DNA of 64,000 nucleotides, taken from positions 121,821-185,820 of the forward strand of contig NZ_JAERLY010000008.1 of NCBI RefSeq assembly GCF_018256155.1, read 5' to 3'. Source of the DNA: Gluconobacter sp. Dm-62. GTDB lineage: Bacteria > Pseudomonadota > Alphaproteobacteria > Acetobacterales > Acetobacteraceae. The notes under the pieces are model-generated. The model did no database searches. It was not told the origin of the DNA and saw nothing but the letters and a program-made list of their open reading frames with translations. Every line of letters begins with the position of its first letter. Within the stretch, counting starts at the first letter, position 1. A program made the position numbers and the translations under genes. Positions 34,072-42,896 of the stretch are shown piece by piece.

Positions 34072-36438
34072 TCAGGAGGCTTCCATTACGGCCGGAATTG
34101 CAGCCATGAACTGGCGGGTATCTTCGGGAGACAGGGGGCGTGAGAGCAGATACCCCTGCACTTCCGTGCAGCCCAGACGCTTGAGGTAGGATAGCTGTTC
34201 CTGGCTTTCCACACCTTCCGCGGTCACAGCCACACCGAGATCGATCGACAGATCGACCACGGCACGAACAATGGATGCAGCCCGGGATTCGCGCAGCATG
34301 TCCCTGACGAAAAGGCCATCCAGCTTGATCTTGGAGAATGGGAAAAACCGCAGATATCCGAGAGACGAGAACCCTTTGCCGAAATCGTCGAGCGCAATGG
34401 AAATCCCGGCGCTCTGAAGACGGCTCAGCAGGGTGAACGTCGCGGCATCCGGCTCCATGAAGATGTTCTCGGTCATTTCGATCTGAAGGCAGCGGGCTGG
34501 AAAGCCGGTATTCTCAAGAATCTGGAACGTGTCTTTGAGGAACGCAGGAGCTTCCAGCTGCCCGACCGAAACATTGATCGAGAGGATCAGCCCTTCGTCC
34601 CACTCGCGCGCAAAAATGCAGGCCCGTTCCATGACATAGACGCCAAGACGGTGAATGAGCCCTGCTTCTTCCGCCAGCTGGATGATCCGCTCGGGCGGCA
34701 CGCGGCCATATTCGGGGTGAGACCAGCGGATCAGCGCCTCGAATCCACAGAGTTTCTGACTCTGGGTGTTGAAGAAGGGCTGGTACACAATTCCCAGCTT
34801 TCCCTCCTCGAGGGCCTCAGGAAGGGCGCGGATCAGGTCCCGGTTCCGCTTGGCAACGGTGCGCAGTTCAGGATTGTAAAAGCGGTGCGTATGGCCGCCG
34901 AGACTCTTGGCCTCGTAAAGCGCCAGGTCACTGGCTTCCAGCAGACTTCCCACGCGTTCCGAGCCCCCGATGGACAGGACGATTCCCACGCTGAGGCCGA
35001 CTGCGCAACGCACGCCTTCGCCAATCCGGATAGGAACATTTGTCAGCGCATTGATCAGACCCGTGGCCGTGGTGGCGACCTGAGCGGGGGTCGTCTGGCG
35101 CTCCAGAAGCATGAATTCGTCGCCACCAAAGCGATAGAGCCTGTGACGCTCGCTCAATGTCCGGCTAAGAACGACCGTAACTTTCCGCAGCATCTCGTCG
35201 CCGGCGGAATGGCCATAGCGGTCATTGATCTGCTTGAAACCGTCCAGATCAAGGTTGAGCAGCGCAAACGCTTCGCCCGTCCGTTCGGCCTCGATGAGAT
35301 AGCTTTCCATGTCGTCGAGGAAGGCGCCGCGGTTTGGCAGGCCAGTCAACAGATCATGCCTTGCCCGGAAAGAGGCGCTTTCCTGTGCCCAGTGCGTCTG
35401 GGTCACGTCCGTTCCGACGCCGCGATAGCCGATGAATATGCGGTCCTGAAAAACGGGACGGCCACTCAGCGACCAGAAGCGCTGCTGACCATGCAGGGTT
35501 CCTGATACGACGATGTCCCGGAAGAAAATCCGGTTGTCGAGACACTGGCGCAGTCGGCCGAGCCCGGTGCGCTCGTCACCGTCAAAAGCCGACGGGCCTG
35601 CAAGATCGGACAGGATGTCAAAAAAGACCCGCTTTTCCAGCCATTCCCGACTGTTGCCGAAAGCAGAGGCCAGACTGGCCGAAACATTGTGCAGGGTGCC
35701 TGACGCGCAGGTTTCCCAAAGCCAGTCGCCGGTGTCGTCATCGGCATTCCGAAGCAGAAGCTGCACGATGCTGTTGCGCTGTTCGAGGGAATACCGGCTG
35801 ACCAGGAATGCCTTGAACAGGGCCCGCACTGCCATCGTCAGGGACAGGACAAAGAACAGATACACCGCGAGTTCGATGGCGATGTAGAAATAGAACGATC
35901 CGTGGTCGATTTCCCACGCCTGAAAAAGAGCGCTGCAGCAGGAAAAGACCAGCATGAGGGCAATGATCTCTCCCAGTCCCGTCAGGGGCATCAGGGTGAT
36001 CGTCGTTGCCGTCAGTCCAACCATGATCCCCGCGACCATGACCCTGTCATTGGCATCCCCATAGGGAAAGACGATGGGCGGAAGTGTGATCCAGCAGAGC
36101 GCGAATGCGAAATTGAGCCCTTTGAGAATCCAGGACTGCCGAGTGTCGACCAGCTTTTCGGTGGGGATCGCATAGAAGCAGATGTTGTAGACCACGAGCA
36201 GGAACATGACGGCCCCGGCCAGGATCATGCCGTAGGTCGGATAGTTCCGCATCAGGCAAAGGCCAGCAATCGGGCCGCAACTGATCTGGGGAACGAAATG
36301 AAAGAAGTTCAGGCCGCGGAGCACCCGGCAGCGCGAGAGACGAATGTCTTCCTCCGCTCCGGCCGGGATTTCAGCGCGGAAGGGAAAAAAACGCGTCAGC
36401 TGCATCTGTTTCAGCAGGGCGGTCATTGTGACGCGCAT
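34072..36438 (-). CDS. Membrane GGDEF-EAL cyclic-di-GMP protein with PAS-like sensor
   Basis: About 788 residues from the ATG at 36438 (MRVTMTALL); an ATG at 36426 and a longer frame to 36516 are alternatives. The N-terminal third holds six or seven membrane helices (for example AGAVMFLLVVYNICFYAI and FYFYIAIELAVYLFFVLSLTM). A PAS-like segment follows (DWLWETCASGTLHNVSAS). The GGDEF domain has an intact RFGGDEFMLLE, and the EAL domain has GFEALIRWSHPEYG and DDFGKGFSSLGYLRFF. Both synthesis and breakdown of cyclic-di-GMP are possible; the net direction cannot be told. It may affect cellulose/polysaccharide production or motility, both relevant in this genus. Confidence 0.92.
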   Translation of the reverse strand: MRVTMTALLKQMQLTRFFPFRAEIPAGAEEDIRLSRCRVLRGLNFFHFVPQISCGPIAGLCLMRNYPTYGMILAGAVMFLLVVYNICFYAIPTEKLVDTRQSWILKGLNFAFALCWITLPPIVFPYGDANDRVMVAGIMVGLTATTITLMPLTGLGEIIALMLVFSCCSALFQAWEIDHGSFYFYIAIELAVYLFFVLSLTMAVRALFKAFLVSRYSLEQRNSIVQLLLRNADDDTGDWLWETCASGTLHNVSASLASAFGNSREWLEKRVFFDILSDLAGPSAFDGDERTGLGRLRQCLDNRIFFRDIVVSGTLHGQQRFWSLSGRPVFQDRIFIGYRGVGTDVTQTHWAQESASFRARHDLLTGLPNRGAFLDDMESYLIEAERTGEAFALLNLDLDGFKQINDRYGHSAGDEMLRKVTVVLSRTLSERHRLYRFGGDEFMLLERQTTPAQVATTATGLINALTNVPIRIGEGVRCAVGLSVGIVLSIGGSERVGSLLEASDLALYEAKSLGGHTHRFYNPELRTVAKRNRDLIRALPEALEEGKLGIVYQPFFNTQSQKLCGFEALIRWSHPEYGRVPPERIIQLAEEAGLIHRLGVYVMERACIFAREWDEGLILSINVSVGQLEAPAFLKDTFQILENTGFPARCLQIEMTENIFMEPDAATFTLLSRLQSAGISIALDDFGKGFSSLGYLRFFPFSKIKLDGLFVRDMLRESRAASIVRAVVDLSIDLGVAVTAEGVESQEQLSYLKRLGCTEVQGYLLSRPLSPEDTRQFMAAIPAVMEAS

Positions 36439-36572
36439 GCCCGGGAGGGGGCAACAGGATCCGGTGAGACAGGCAGGGGCATCATGAACCTTCCCAATAG
36501 AGGAGGAGGGTGCCACGATGACAGGGATTTATGAAGTTTTTCTTTGTGGCTTACGAATTTGTTGCGGGCAAC

Positions 36573-36611
36573 ATCTCCGTGCGTCGGTTATGGCACACCG
36601 TGCACGGAGAT
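36573..36611. repeat. Inverted repeat downstream of the gene at 36636
   Basis: ATCTCCGTGC and GCACGGAGAT form a perfect 10-base stem with a 19-base loop. It lies 25 bases after the stop of the minus-strand gene and upstream of the GGDEF-EAL gene. It may be a weak terminator or an operator; no T-run follows. Confidence 0.45.
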
Positions 36612-36635
36612 TGCCGGTAAAAGCTTAATGTTTCG

Positions 36636-37364
36636 TTAGTGAGCCATTTCCGGCGTTGTGGCGTAAATTTCGAAGCTTGCCTTTTCGAACATCTCGATAC
36701 ACTCGCGCATGTTCGCCGTCAGAGCGGCGCGCGTGATGTCCGGATCGTTGGACGGATAGTAAGCGCGGGCCAGATCTTCGTCGATTTCCAGATGGGACGG
36801 GCCGTCATGCTCGTGTTCGTCATGGGCCAGGCCCCAGGTCCAGTGCTTCTTTGCGAACAGGCTGGTGAACTTCGGTGCATGACACAGATAGGCGGCCAGT
36901 TCCTCGGCGATGTATTCCACCGCTGCAAGCCAGGAGAAGAAGATCACGGGATCTTCGCTGTCGGCATTGGCAATCAGCTTCTGGACGGTTGGCAGCGTAT
37001 CGTAATGGGTTCCGAACAGATCGAGGCCGAATTCCTTTGCGCCATCGGCCCACAGGATGGCGTGTGAGCCTTCCTCTTCCTTCATTTCGCGGACAGCTTC
37101 ACGCGCTTCCGAGAAGAAGGCCTTGATGCGCGTCTGTCCAAAACGCTGGACGAGCGGCTTGATGGGCAGGTGGCCGACACGCACGTCAATAGCGCGCTCA
37201 AAAGCCTGAATAAAAGGCCACCATCCAATCATCATTGCCCGAATAGTCTCTTTATCGCCGTGGGCTGCACCACGGGCCAGCGCGGAAGAATAGATCTTCT
37301 CACGTGTAAAGACACGCATTTCGGTACGATTTACCAAAGACTCGGAGAACAGTAGAGCGTACAT
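36636..37364 (-). CDS. Heme-oxygenase/TenA-fold protein, candidate diiron enzyme
   Basis: A 242-residue, largely helical soluble protein without signal peptide. Acidic and histidine residues are spaced as in heme-oxygenase-like diiron oxidases: Glu56, an ExxH pair (Glu98, His101 in EEEGSHAILW), Glu150 and Glu154 in AAVEYIAEELAAYLC, and a C-terminal His/Asp cluster (HDEHEHDGPSHLEIDED, residues 181-197). Related folds include TenA, PqqC and iron-containing redox enzymes. The function and cofactor are not established; TenA-type thiaminase is less likely because no thiamine genes are near. The gene is monocistronic, followed by an inverted repeat and preceded by an AT-rich control region. Confidence 0.65.
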   Translation of the reverse strand: MYALLFSESLVNRTEMRVFTREKIYSSALARGAAHGDKETIRAMMIGWWPFIQAFERAIDVRVGHLPIKPLVQRFGQTRIKAFFSEAREAVREMKEEEGSHAILWADGAKEFGLDLFGTHYDTLPTVQKLIANADSEDPVIFFSWLAAVEYIAEELAAYLCHAPKFTSLFAKKHWTWGLAHDEHEHDGPSHLEIDEDLARAYYPSNDPDITRAALTANMRECIEMFEKASFEIYATTPEMAH

Positions 37365-37586
37365 CCGCGTAATCCTGATGAAGTTTATTACATGAGCCGT
37401 TCTGGCCTTGTTGTTGTAGTTGTTAATTTTTCAGAAAAGTAACTTTTTTACTTTAATTTTAATTGAGTTTTATTAAAATATCAAAAAATTAATATATTAG
37501 AATTTCATTATGTTGCTTTATCGAAATAAAATGATTCGTACAAAACCGCCGTCTTTTGGTCTGATTTGATTGTGTAACGTTTCCCG
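37365..37586. other. AT-rich intergenic region
   Basis: A 222-base stretch much richer in A and T than its surroundings, with runs such as TAACTTTTTTACTTT and AAATATCAAAAAATTAATAT. No frame is credible. It probably holds the promoter and upstream element of the minus-strand gene at 36636. Confidence 0.5.
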
Positions 37587-38354
37587 TCAGGCCGGAGCGT
37601 TAAGGAATTCCATCATTTCCCGCAGGAATGGACGAGGCTGTTCGGCATGGAGCCAGTGTCCGGCATCAGGAAGGGACCGGATCATGGCGTGAGGGAACAG
37701 GGATCGGATCTGGTCGTGATGCTCGGGTCTGACATAGGGCGATGCACCGCCGCGAAGGAAAAGAACGGGTCCTTCGTAAGGTGCAATCTGCAGATTTGGC
37801 CAGTTCTCGATCTCATGAATATCACGGGCCAGATCATCGAAACCGATGCTCCAGCCAGGGGATTCGCCCAGCCGGACGTTCTGGAGCAGGAGCTCGGCAA
37901 CAGGTCTGCTGCCTGCGGCTGGTTCAAGAAGATCCAGACCTTCCCGCCGTTCAAGCGACGCCGGGAATGTAATGTCGGCCAGTCGGGCAATCATGTCGCC
38001 ATGACCGTGGCCCGTCCGGGCCGGTGCGATATCCGCAACCATCAGCTTCGTCACGCGCTCGGGGGCGGCGAGAGCCAGCATCATTCCGACTTTTCCGCCC
38101 ATGGAATGTCCCACGACGGCGAAACGCTCGATTCCCATATCGTCCAGCGTTTCGAGCACGTCCTGCGCCATGAGAGCATAGGTGACAGGGCCATGCGGGC
38201 TGTGTCCGTGATTGCGCAGATCCAGTGCAAGGGTGCGAAAATCCGCAGATGCACCGCGCTGGAGAAAACCGAGGTTCCGGGCGCGTCCGAACAGCCCATG
38301 AAGGAAGATGACCGTCTCCGGGCCTTCGCCCCGTTCGATGACATGCAGTTTCAT
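37587..38354 (-). CDS. Alpha/beta hydrolase (YbfF-like esterase)
   Basis: A 255-residue cytosolic hydrolase. From the ATG at 38354 (MKLHVIERGEG) the ribosome binding site GGAAGGA has good spacing; an ATG at 38369 would add five residues but overlaps this site. The HG oxyanion motif is IFLHGLFGRARNLG, the nucleophile elbow is VGHSMGGKVG, and the catalytic His is in LPDAGHWLHAEQP. It most resembles YbfF-type acyl esterases. The substrate is unknown. It is divergent from the chloride channel gene. Confidence 0.9.
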   Translation of the reverse strand: MKLHVIERGEGPETVIFLHGLFGRARNLGFLQRGASADFRTLALDLRNHGHSPHGPVTYALMAQDVLETLDDMGIERFAVVGHSMGGKVGMMLALAAPERVTKLMVADIAPARTGHGHGDMIARLADITFPASLERREGLDLLEPAAGSRPVAELLLQNVRLGESPGWSIGFDDLARDIHEIENWPNLQIAPYEGPVLFLRGGASPYVRPEHHDQIRSLFPHAMIRSLPDAGHWLHAEQPRPFLREMMEFLNAPA

Positions 38355-38476
38355 CCATGATCCTTCCATGACAGCTGTTGATCGGCGGCGCGCTTGCCGT
38401 CAAACAGGACCACACCTGCCGCCCGGGAGCCCGCTTGTCCACCAGTCCCGCCCCTTTTCAGGATCGTTCGCGTGCC

Positions 38477-40267
38477 ATGCGTCAGCAAATGAGCCGCTTT
38501 CAGGTGCGTCTGTTTCCGCATGCGCCATCAAATCTGCGAACGCTGGTGCGTGGAAACGAGATCTGGCTGAGTGTTCTGGCGGGGTTTGTCGGGATTCTGT
38601 CAGGTTTGTGCGTGGTCGCCATGACCCATCTCACCTTCTTCATGCACAGGCTTCTTTTTGGCATGCCGGGTCTGTCCGGAGGCCACCTGTCCGGTCTGAC
38701 CGTCCTGCCACCCCTGCGAACGGTTGCCGTGCTGACCGGGGGAGGGCTTGTGATCGGGCTGTTCGGCGTCATGATCGCAAAAATCATGCCCCGCAGCCCG
38801 GTCGATCCCATTGAAGCGAATGCGCTGCATGGCGGCCGTATGTCCGTGCGGGACAGTCTGGTTATTGTCTGCCAGACGGTTCTGTCCAACGGCGTGGGTG
38901 GGTCTATCGGGCTTGAGGCCGGATTTACCCAGATCGCGGCGGCTTTCGGTTCCCGCATCGGGCGGTCCTTCCGTGTCCGTCGGGAGGATCTGCGTGTTCT
39001 GGTAGGCGCCGGGGCCGGCGCGGCCATCGGGGCCGCGTTCGATGCGCCGGTGGCCGGGGCGTTTTATGCGTTCGAGCTCGTCATCGGGTCCTATTCGCTG
39101 GGCAGCCTGTCTCCGGTGGCTGTTGCCGCGCTGGCGGGTGTGGGTGTGACGCGGGTGCTCGGAAGCGTCCCGCCCGGGATCATTATTCCGTCGCCGGGCA
39201 CCTTGTCGTGGGAAGGGACGGCCGGTGCGGTTCTCATCAGCGTCCTCACGGCCCTGACGGCCATCGGCCTGATGTTCTGCGTTACGCAGACCGAAGCCCT
39301 GTTCCGACGGCTGCCCGGCCCGGTCTGGCTGCGGCCCGCCGTGGGCGGCCTGATCGTAGGGGGGCTGGCGACGCTGCACCCCTCCGTCCTGTCCGCAGGT
39401 CATGAGGCAATGCGCGCCGTCTTTGCCGGGAACGTGACCGCACGCATGGCGGTGGTCCTGCTGCTCATGAAGGCGCTGGCATCCTGCCTGTGTATCGGTT
39501 CCGGATTTCGCGGAGGACTGTTCTTCGCATCGCTGTATCTCGGGTCTCTCGCAGGGACGATTTACGGCACGCTTCTGGCGCCGCTGGGCATTGCGCCGGA
39601 TTCCGTCACGGCCTGTGCCCTGATCGGCATGAGCGCGATGGCTGTGGCCGTCATCGGCAGTCCTATGACCATGGTCTGCCTGATGCTGGAACTGACCGGC
39701 AGCGTGTCCATGAGTGGTGCCACACTGGTGGCTGCGGTCCTGTCCCTGCTCACGGTCCGTCGCCTGTTCGGTTACAGCTTTGCGACATGGCGCTTCCATC
39801 TGCGAGGCGAATCCATCCGCTCCGCCGTTGATATCGGCTGGATGCGTTCGCTCAATGTGCGCCGCATGATGCGTGGACAGGTCCGGACCCTCCCGTCCGA
39901 GACCTCCCTCAGCCGCGCGCAGACCCTCTTTCCCCTTGGCTCGGCCCAGCGGATCGTCCTGCTGGATGGGGACGGGCATTATGATGGCATCGTCCAGCTG
40001 GCGGACCTGCACGCCGTACCCGGCGCCCAGACAGCCATCGGAACGCTGGCCCTGTTCCGCAAGGCCATGCTCACCCCGCATATGAACATCCGCGAGGCCA
40101 TCGAACTGTTCGAAAAGGCCGAGGCCGACGCGCTGGTGGTGGTCGAGGACCAGCAGTCCCGGCAGGTGATCGGCACCCTGACCGAACAGCACGCCCTGCG
40201 CCGCTATGCCGAAGAACTCGAACGCAGCCGCAGAAGCCTTGCGGGCGACGAAAGTCCGCCAGCCTGA
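38477..40267 (+). CDS. ClC-family chloride channel/antiporter with CBS domains
   Basis: About 596 residues from the ATG at 38477 (MRQQMSRFQV); the frame begins at 38378 and an ATG at 38489 is also possible. Roughly residues 30-430 form the ClC membrane domain, with the gating Glu in GGSIGLEAGFTQ (Glu147 in this numbering), PVDPIEANALHGGRM at the position of the GSGIP motif, and GSGFRGGLFFASLYLG at the GxFxP motif. The first and third motifs thus depart from the consensus, lacking Ser and Pro. Two CBS domains at the C-terminus (LPSETSLSRAQTLFPLGSAQ and MNIREAIELFEKAEADALVV) may sense nucleotides. It probably exchanges Cl- and protons across the inner membrane. Confidence 0.9.
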   Translation: MRQQMSRFQVRLFPHAPSNLRTLVRGNEIWLSVLAGFVGILSGLCVVAMTHLTFFMHRLLFGMPGLSGGHLSGLTVLPPLRTVAVLTGGGLVIGLFGVMIAKIMPRSPVDPIEANALHGGRMSVRDSLVIVCQTVLSNGVGGSIGLEAGFTQIAAAFGSRIGRSFRVRREDLRVLVGAGAGAAIGAAFDAPVAGAFYAFELVIGSYSLGSLSPVAVAALAGVGVTRVLGSVPPGIIIPSPGTLSWEGTAGAVLISVLTALTAIGLMFCVTQTEALFRRLPGPVWLRPAVGGLIVGGLATLHPSVLSAGHEAMRAVFAGNVTARMAVVLLLMKALASCLCIGSGFRGGLFFASLYLGSLAGTIYGTLLAPLGIAPDSVTACALIGMSAMAVAVIGSPMTMVCLMLELTGSVSMSGATLVAAVLSLLTVRRLFGYSFATWRFHLRGESIRSAVDIGWMRSLNVRRMMRGQVRTLPSETSLSRAQTLFPLGSAQRIVLLDGDGHYDGIVQLADLHAVPGAQTAIGTLALFRKAMLTPHMNIREAIELFEKAEADALVVVEDQQSRQVIGTLTEQHALRRYAEELERSRRSLAGDESPPA

Positions 40268-40367
40268 TCCGGCTTCCCACCGTGCCCCCTTGGCAGCAGG
40301 CCGTTCCCGTTTCAACATGCGGCCCTGACAGATGCCCACTCTGGGCGCCCGAACCGGAGACTTTCCC

Positions 40368-40835
40368 ATGACCGCGACCCCCGAATCCCGCCTCGCCGCC
40401 CTCGACATCACGCTGCCGGTCGCAGCCGCTCCGGTTGCGAACTACGTCACGACCGTTCTGACGGGAAACCTGCTCGTCGTGTCCGGTCAGCTCCCGCTGG
40501 TGGACGGCAAGCTGCTTATTACAGGCAAGCTTGGTGACGCAGTTTCGGCCCATGCCGGTGTGGCCTGTGCCCGCGCCTGCCTCATCAATGTTCTGGCACA
40601 GGCCAAGGCAGCACTGAACGGCGATCTTTCCCGCATCACGCGCGTTGTCCGTCTGGGCGGCTTCATCGCCTGCACGCCCGAATTCACCGATCATGCCACC
40701 GTCATGAACGGCGCGTCCGATCTGGCTGTTGACGTGTTCGGGGATGCCGGACGTCACGCGCGCTCCACCATTGGCGTGCCGAGCCTGCCCGTAAACGCTC
40801 CGGTCGAAGTCGAGGCACTGTTCGAAATCGCCTGA
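40368..40835 (+). CDS. RidA/YjgF-family protein
   Basis: A 155-residue protein starting MTATPESRLAAL, with GGAGA upstream. RidA proteins are trimeric and hydrolyse reactive enamine/imine intermediates. Features are the N-terminal NLLVVSGQLPLVDGKL, AACL-type repeats around VACARACLINVLAQ, the GRHARSTIGVPSLP segment with the conserved Arg, and the terminal VEVEALFEIA. It belongs to the UK114-like subgroup with the VSGQ motif. It lies 23 bases before the DUF482 gene, so the two may form an operon after the ClC gene. Confidence 0.93.
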   Translation: MTATPESRLAALDITLPVAAAPVANYVTTVLTGNLLVVSGQLPLVDGKLLITGKLGDAVSAHAGVACARACLINVLAQAKAALNGDLSRITRVVRLGGFIACTPEFTDHATVMNGASDLAVDVFGDAGRHARSTIGVPSLPVNAPVEVEALFEIA

Positions 40836-40858
40836 TCACCCCGGATGGGAGAAACCGA

Positions 40859-42040
40859 ATGGGAGAACCGGACACCGTCCCCACCCCCGACTGGAGCCTG
40901 AGCCTCCACGCCTCGATCCACGAGATCGGGGCCGAGGCCTGGGATATTTGTGCGGGAGCCGACAATCCGTTCGTCTCTTTCGGTTTCCTGTCCGCCCTTG
41001 AAGATAGCGGTTCTGTCGCGGACCGCTCCGGCTGGCTTGTGCGCCATGCCGCATTACGCGCGCCAGACGGGACCATCGCAGCTCTCGCCCCGCTCTACGG
41101 AAAATCCCATTCCTGGGGCGAGTACGTCTTCGATCAGAACTGGGCGCGCGCCTATGAGGCTGCGGGCGGTCGCTACTATCCGAAATTCGTCTGCGCCGTC
41201 CCGTTCTCACCTGTCCCCGGACCCAGACTGCTGCTGCGGCCCGATCTGCCCGATCCGAAAGGCGTAGCGCAGGCTCTTGCCGCCGCGCTAATTCAGGCCA
41301 CGGCCCAGCTTGGCCTGTCATCCCTGCATGCCAATTTCTGTGATACCGCTTCTCTGCAGGCCTTTACCGATGCCGGATATCTGCCACGCACGGGCCTTCA
41401 GTATCACTGGCAGAATAACGGCTACACCACGTTCGATGACTTTCTGGCCGCTTTAGCCTCCCGCAAACGCAAGGCCATCCGCAAGGAACGCAATGCCGCG
41501 CAGTCCTGCGGCCTTGCCTTCAGCACCCTGCGCGGGGACGAGATCACGCCGGACGACTGGCAGGCATTTTACCGCTTCTATCAGTCCACGATCGACCGGA
41601 AATGGGGCAGCGCTTACCTGACCGAGCGCTTCTTTCCCATGCTGTCCGAACACCTCGGAGACCGCGTGGTCCTGATGATGGCCCGACATGACGGAAAAGC
41701 CGTCGCCGGGGCCCTGAACCTTATGGGGACAGACGCGCTGTTTGGCCGCAACTGGGGCTGCGAGGGGGACTGGCCCTTCCTGCATTTCGAGCTGTGTTAC
41801 TATCGTGCGATCGAGTTTGCGATTGAGCACGGCCTGTCCCGTGTCGAAGCCGGGGCGCAGGGTGAACACAAGATCCAGCGCGGCTACCTTCCGGCATTCA
41901 CCCATTCCGCCCACGCCATTCTCGATCCCGGCCTGCGACAGGCTGTCGCAGCCTTTGTGGACGAGGAACGGACCGCCATGCAGGCAGAGGCGGCGGAGCT
42001 GCTGACTCTTTCACCATATCGTCACGACGAGTCGGGTTAA
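40859..42040 (+). CDS. GNAT-like DUF482 protein (COG3146)
   Basis: A 393-residue soluble protein of the family once called peptidoglycan biosynthesis/recognition (DUF482), related to FemAB/GNAT acyltransferases. Recognisable parts are NPFVSFGFLSALEDSGS, YGKSHSWGEYVFDQNWARAYE, PNFCDTAS-like ANFCDTASLQAF, RTGLQYHWQNNGYTTFDDFLAAL and ALNLMGTDALFGRNWGCEGDWPFLHFELCYYRAIEFAI. The biochemical activity in this family is not known to me. The start has GGGAGA upstream. Confidence 0.92.
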   Translation: MGEPDTVPTPDWSLSLHASIHEIGAEAWDICAGADNPFVSFGFLSALEDSGSVADRSGWLVRHAALRAPDGTIAALAPLYGKSHSWGEYVFDQNWARAYEAAGGRYYPKFVCAVPFSPVPGPRLLLRPDLPDPKGVAQALAAALIQATAQLGLSSLHANFCDTASLQAFTDAGYLPRTGLQYHWQNNGYTTFDDFLAALASRKRKAIRKERNAAQSCGLAFSTLRGDEITPDDWQAFYRFYQSTIDRKWGSAYLTERFFPMLSEHLGDRVVLMMARHDGKAVAGALNLMGTDALFGRNWGCEGDWPFLHFELCYYRAIEFAIEHGLSRVEAGAQGEHKIQRGYLPAFTHSAHAILDPGLRQAVAAFVDEERTAMQAEAAELLTLSPYRHDESG

Positions 42041-42122
42041 GGCCGTTCGTTTAACGATTGGGAAAGCTTTCTACCGCTACGCTGTGCTCTGAAATCGGGA
42101 TTGACCGGAGCCTGTAAAGCCC

Positions 42123-42863
42123 ATGGAGAACAGTACCTATATCGCGCTTTCGCGCATGGATGCCCAGCAACGCGCCATGTCCGTGGTCGCGGCCAACATG
42201 TCGAATGCGTCGACCGTGGGCTACAAACGCGAAAATGTCCTTTTCAGTGACTTCCTGTCCCATCAGCACGGCTCCAAACAGCCGGAGGGTGCGGATACGG
42301 AATCCTATACGCAGGACCGCGCGACATACAGGGACTTCCAGCAGGGTGACATGCAGTCCACCGGAAATCCGCTTGATATGGCGCTAGGGGGCGAAGGCTA
42401 TTTTCAGGTCCGCACTGCCAACGGTGTGCGCCTGACACGGGCAGGGCGCTTTGAAGAACAGCAGGACGGCGCCGTTGTTGATGAAAACGGAAATGCCCTG
42501 CTGGACCGCGACGGCCAGCCGATTGAAATTCCCCAGACGGACCATCGCATCACCATTTCTTCCGACGGCGTGATCTCGACCGAAACCGGCGAGCAGGGCC
42601 AGATCGGCATCGTGACAGCACAGGACGATAACAAGCTTCAGGCAGAAGGCAGCAGGCTTCTGCGTACCGACCAGCCGACTACGGCTGTCGAGCGGCCCAA
42701 TATCGTGCAGGGCATGGTGGAAGGTAGCAACGTCCAGATGATGACCGAAGTCACGAAGATGATGGAAATCCAGCGGAACTTCGACTTCATGGCGCAGTTC
42801 GTCGACGCCGAAGCGACGCGCCAGAAGAACGCCATCGACAAGATCGTTCAGGTCTCGGCCTGA
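42123..42863 (+). CDS. flgF: Flagellar basal-body rod protein FlgF
   Basis: FlgF forms part of the proximal rod of the flagellar basal body. The 246-residue product has the N-terminal rod motif MDAQQRAMSVVAANMSNAST, a central hook-like domain (LGGEGYFQVRTANGVRLTRAG) and the C-terminal coiled motif QGMVEGSNVQMMTEVTKMM. It starts a flgF-flgG-flgA cluster; exported by the flagellar type III pathway, it needs no signal peptide. The following flgG starts 34 bases downstream. Confidence 0.95.
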   Translation: MENSTYIALSRMDAQQRAMSVVAANMSNASTVGYKRENVLFSDFLSHQHGSKQPEGADTESYTQDRATYRDFQQGDMQSTGNPLDMALGGEGYFQVRTANGVRLTRAGRFEEQQDGAVVDENGNALLDRDGQPIEIPQTDHRITISSDGVISTETGEQGQIGIVTAQDDNKLQAEGSRLLRTDQPTTAVERPNIVQGMVEGSNVQMMTEVTKMMEIQRNFDFMAQFVDAEATRQKNAIDKIVQVSA

Positions 42864-42896
42864 TTACTGACCCTTACGGGACAAGGATAACTCTCC

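Noticed and set aside
38600-40411. 603-codon minus-strand frame opposite the ClC gene
   Set aside because: Rich in Gly, Arg, His, Asp and Gln without any domain, and fully antisense to a well-supported ClC gene. It is a shadow of GC-rich codon use.
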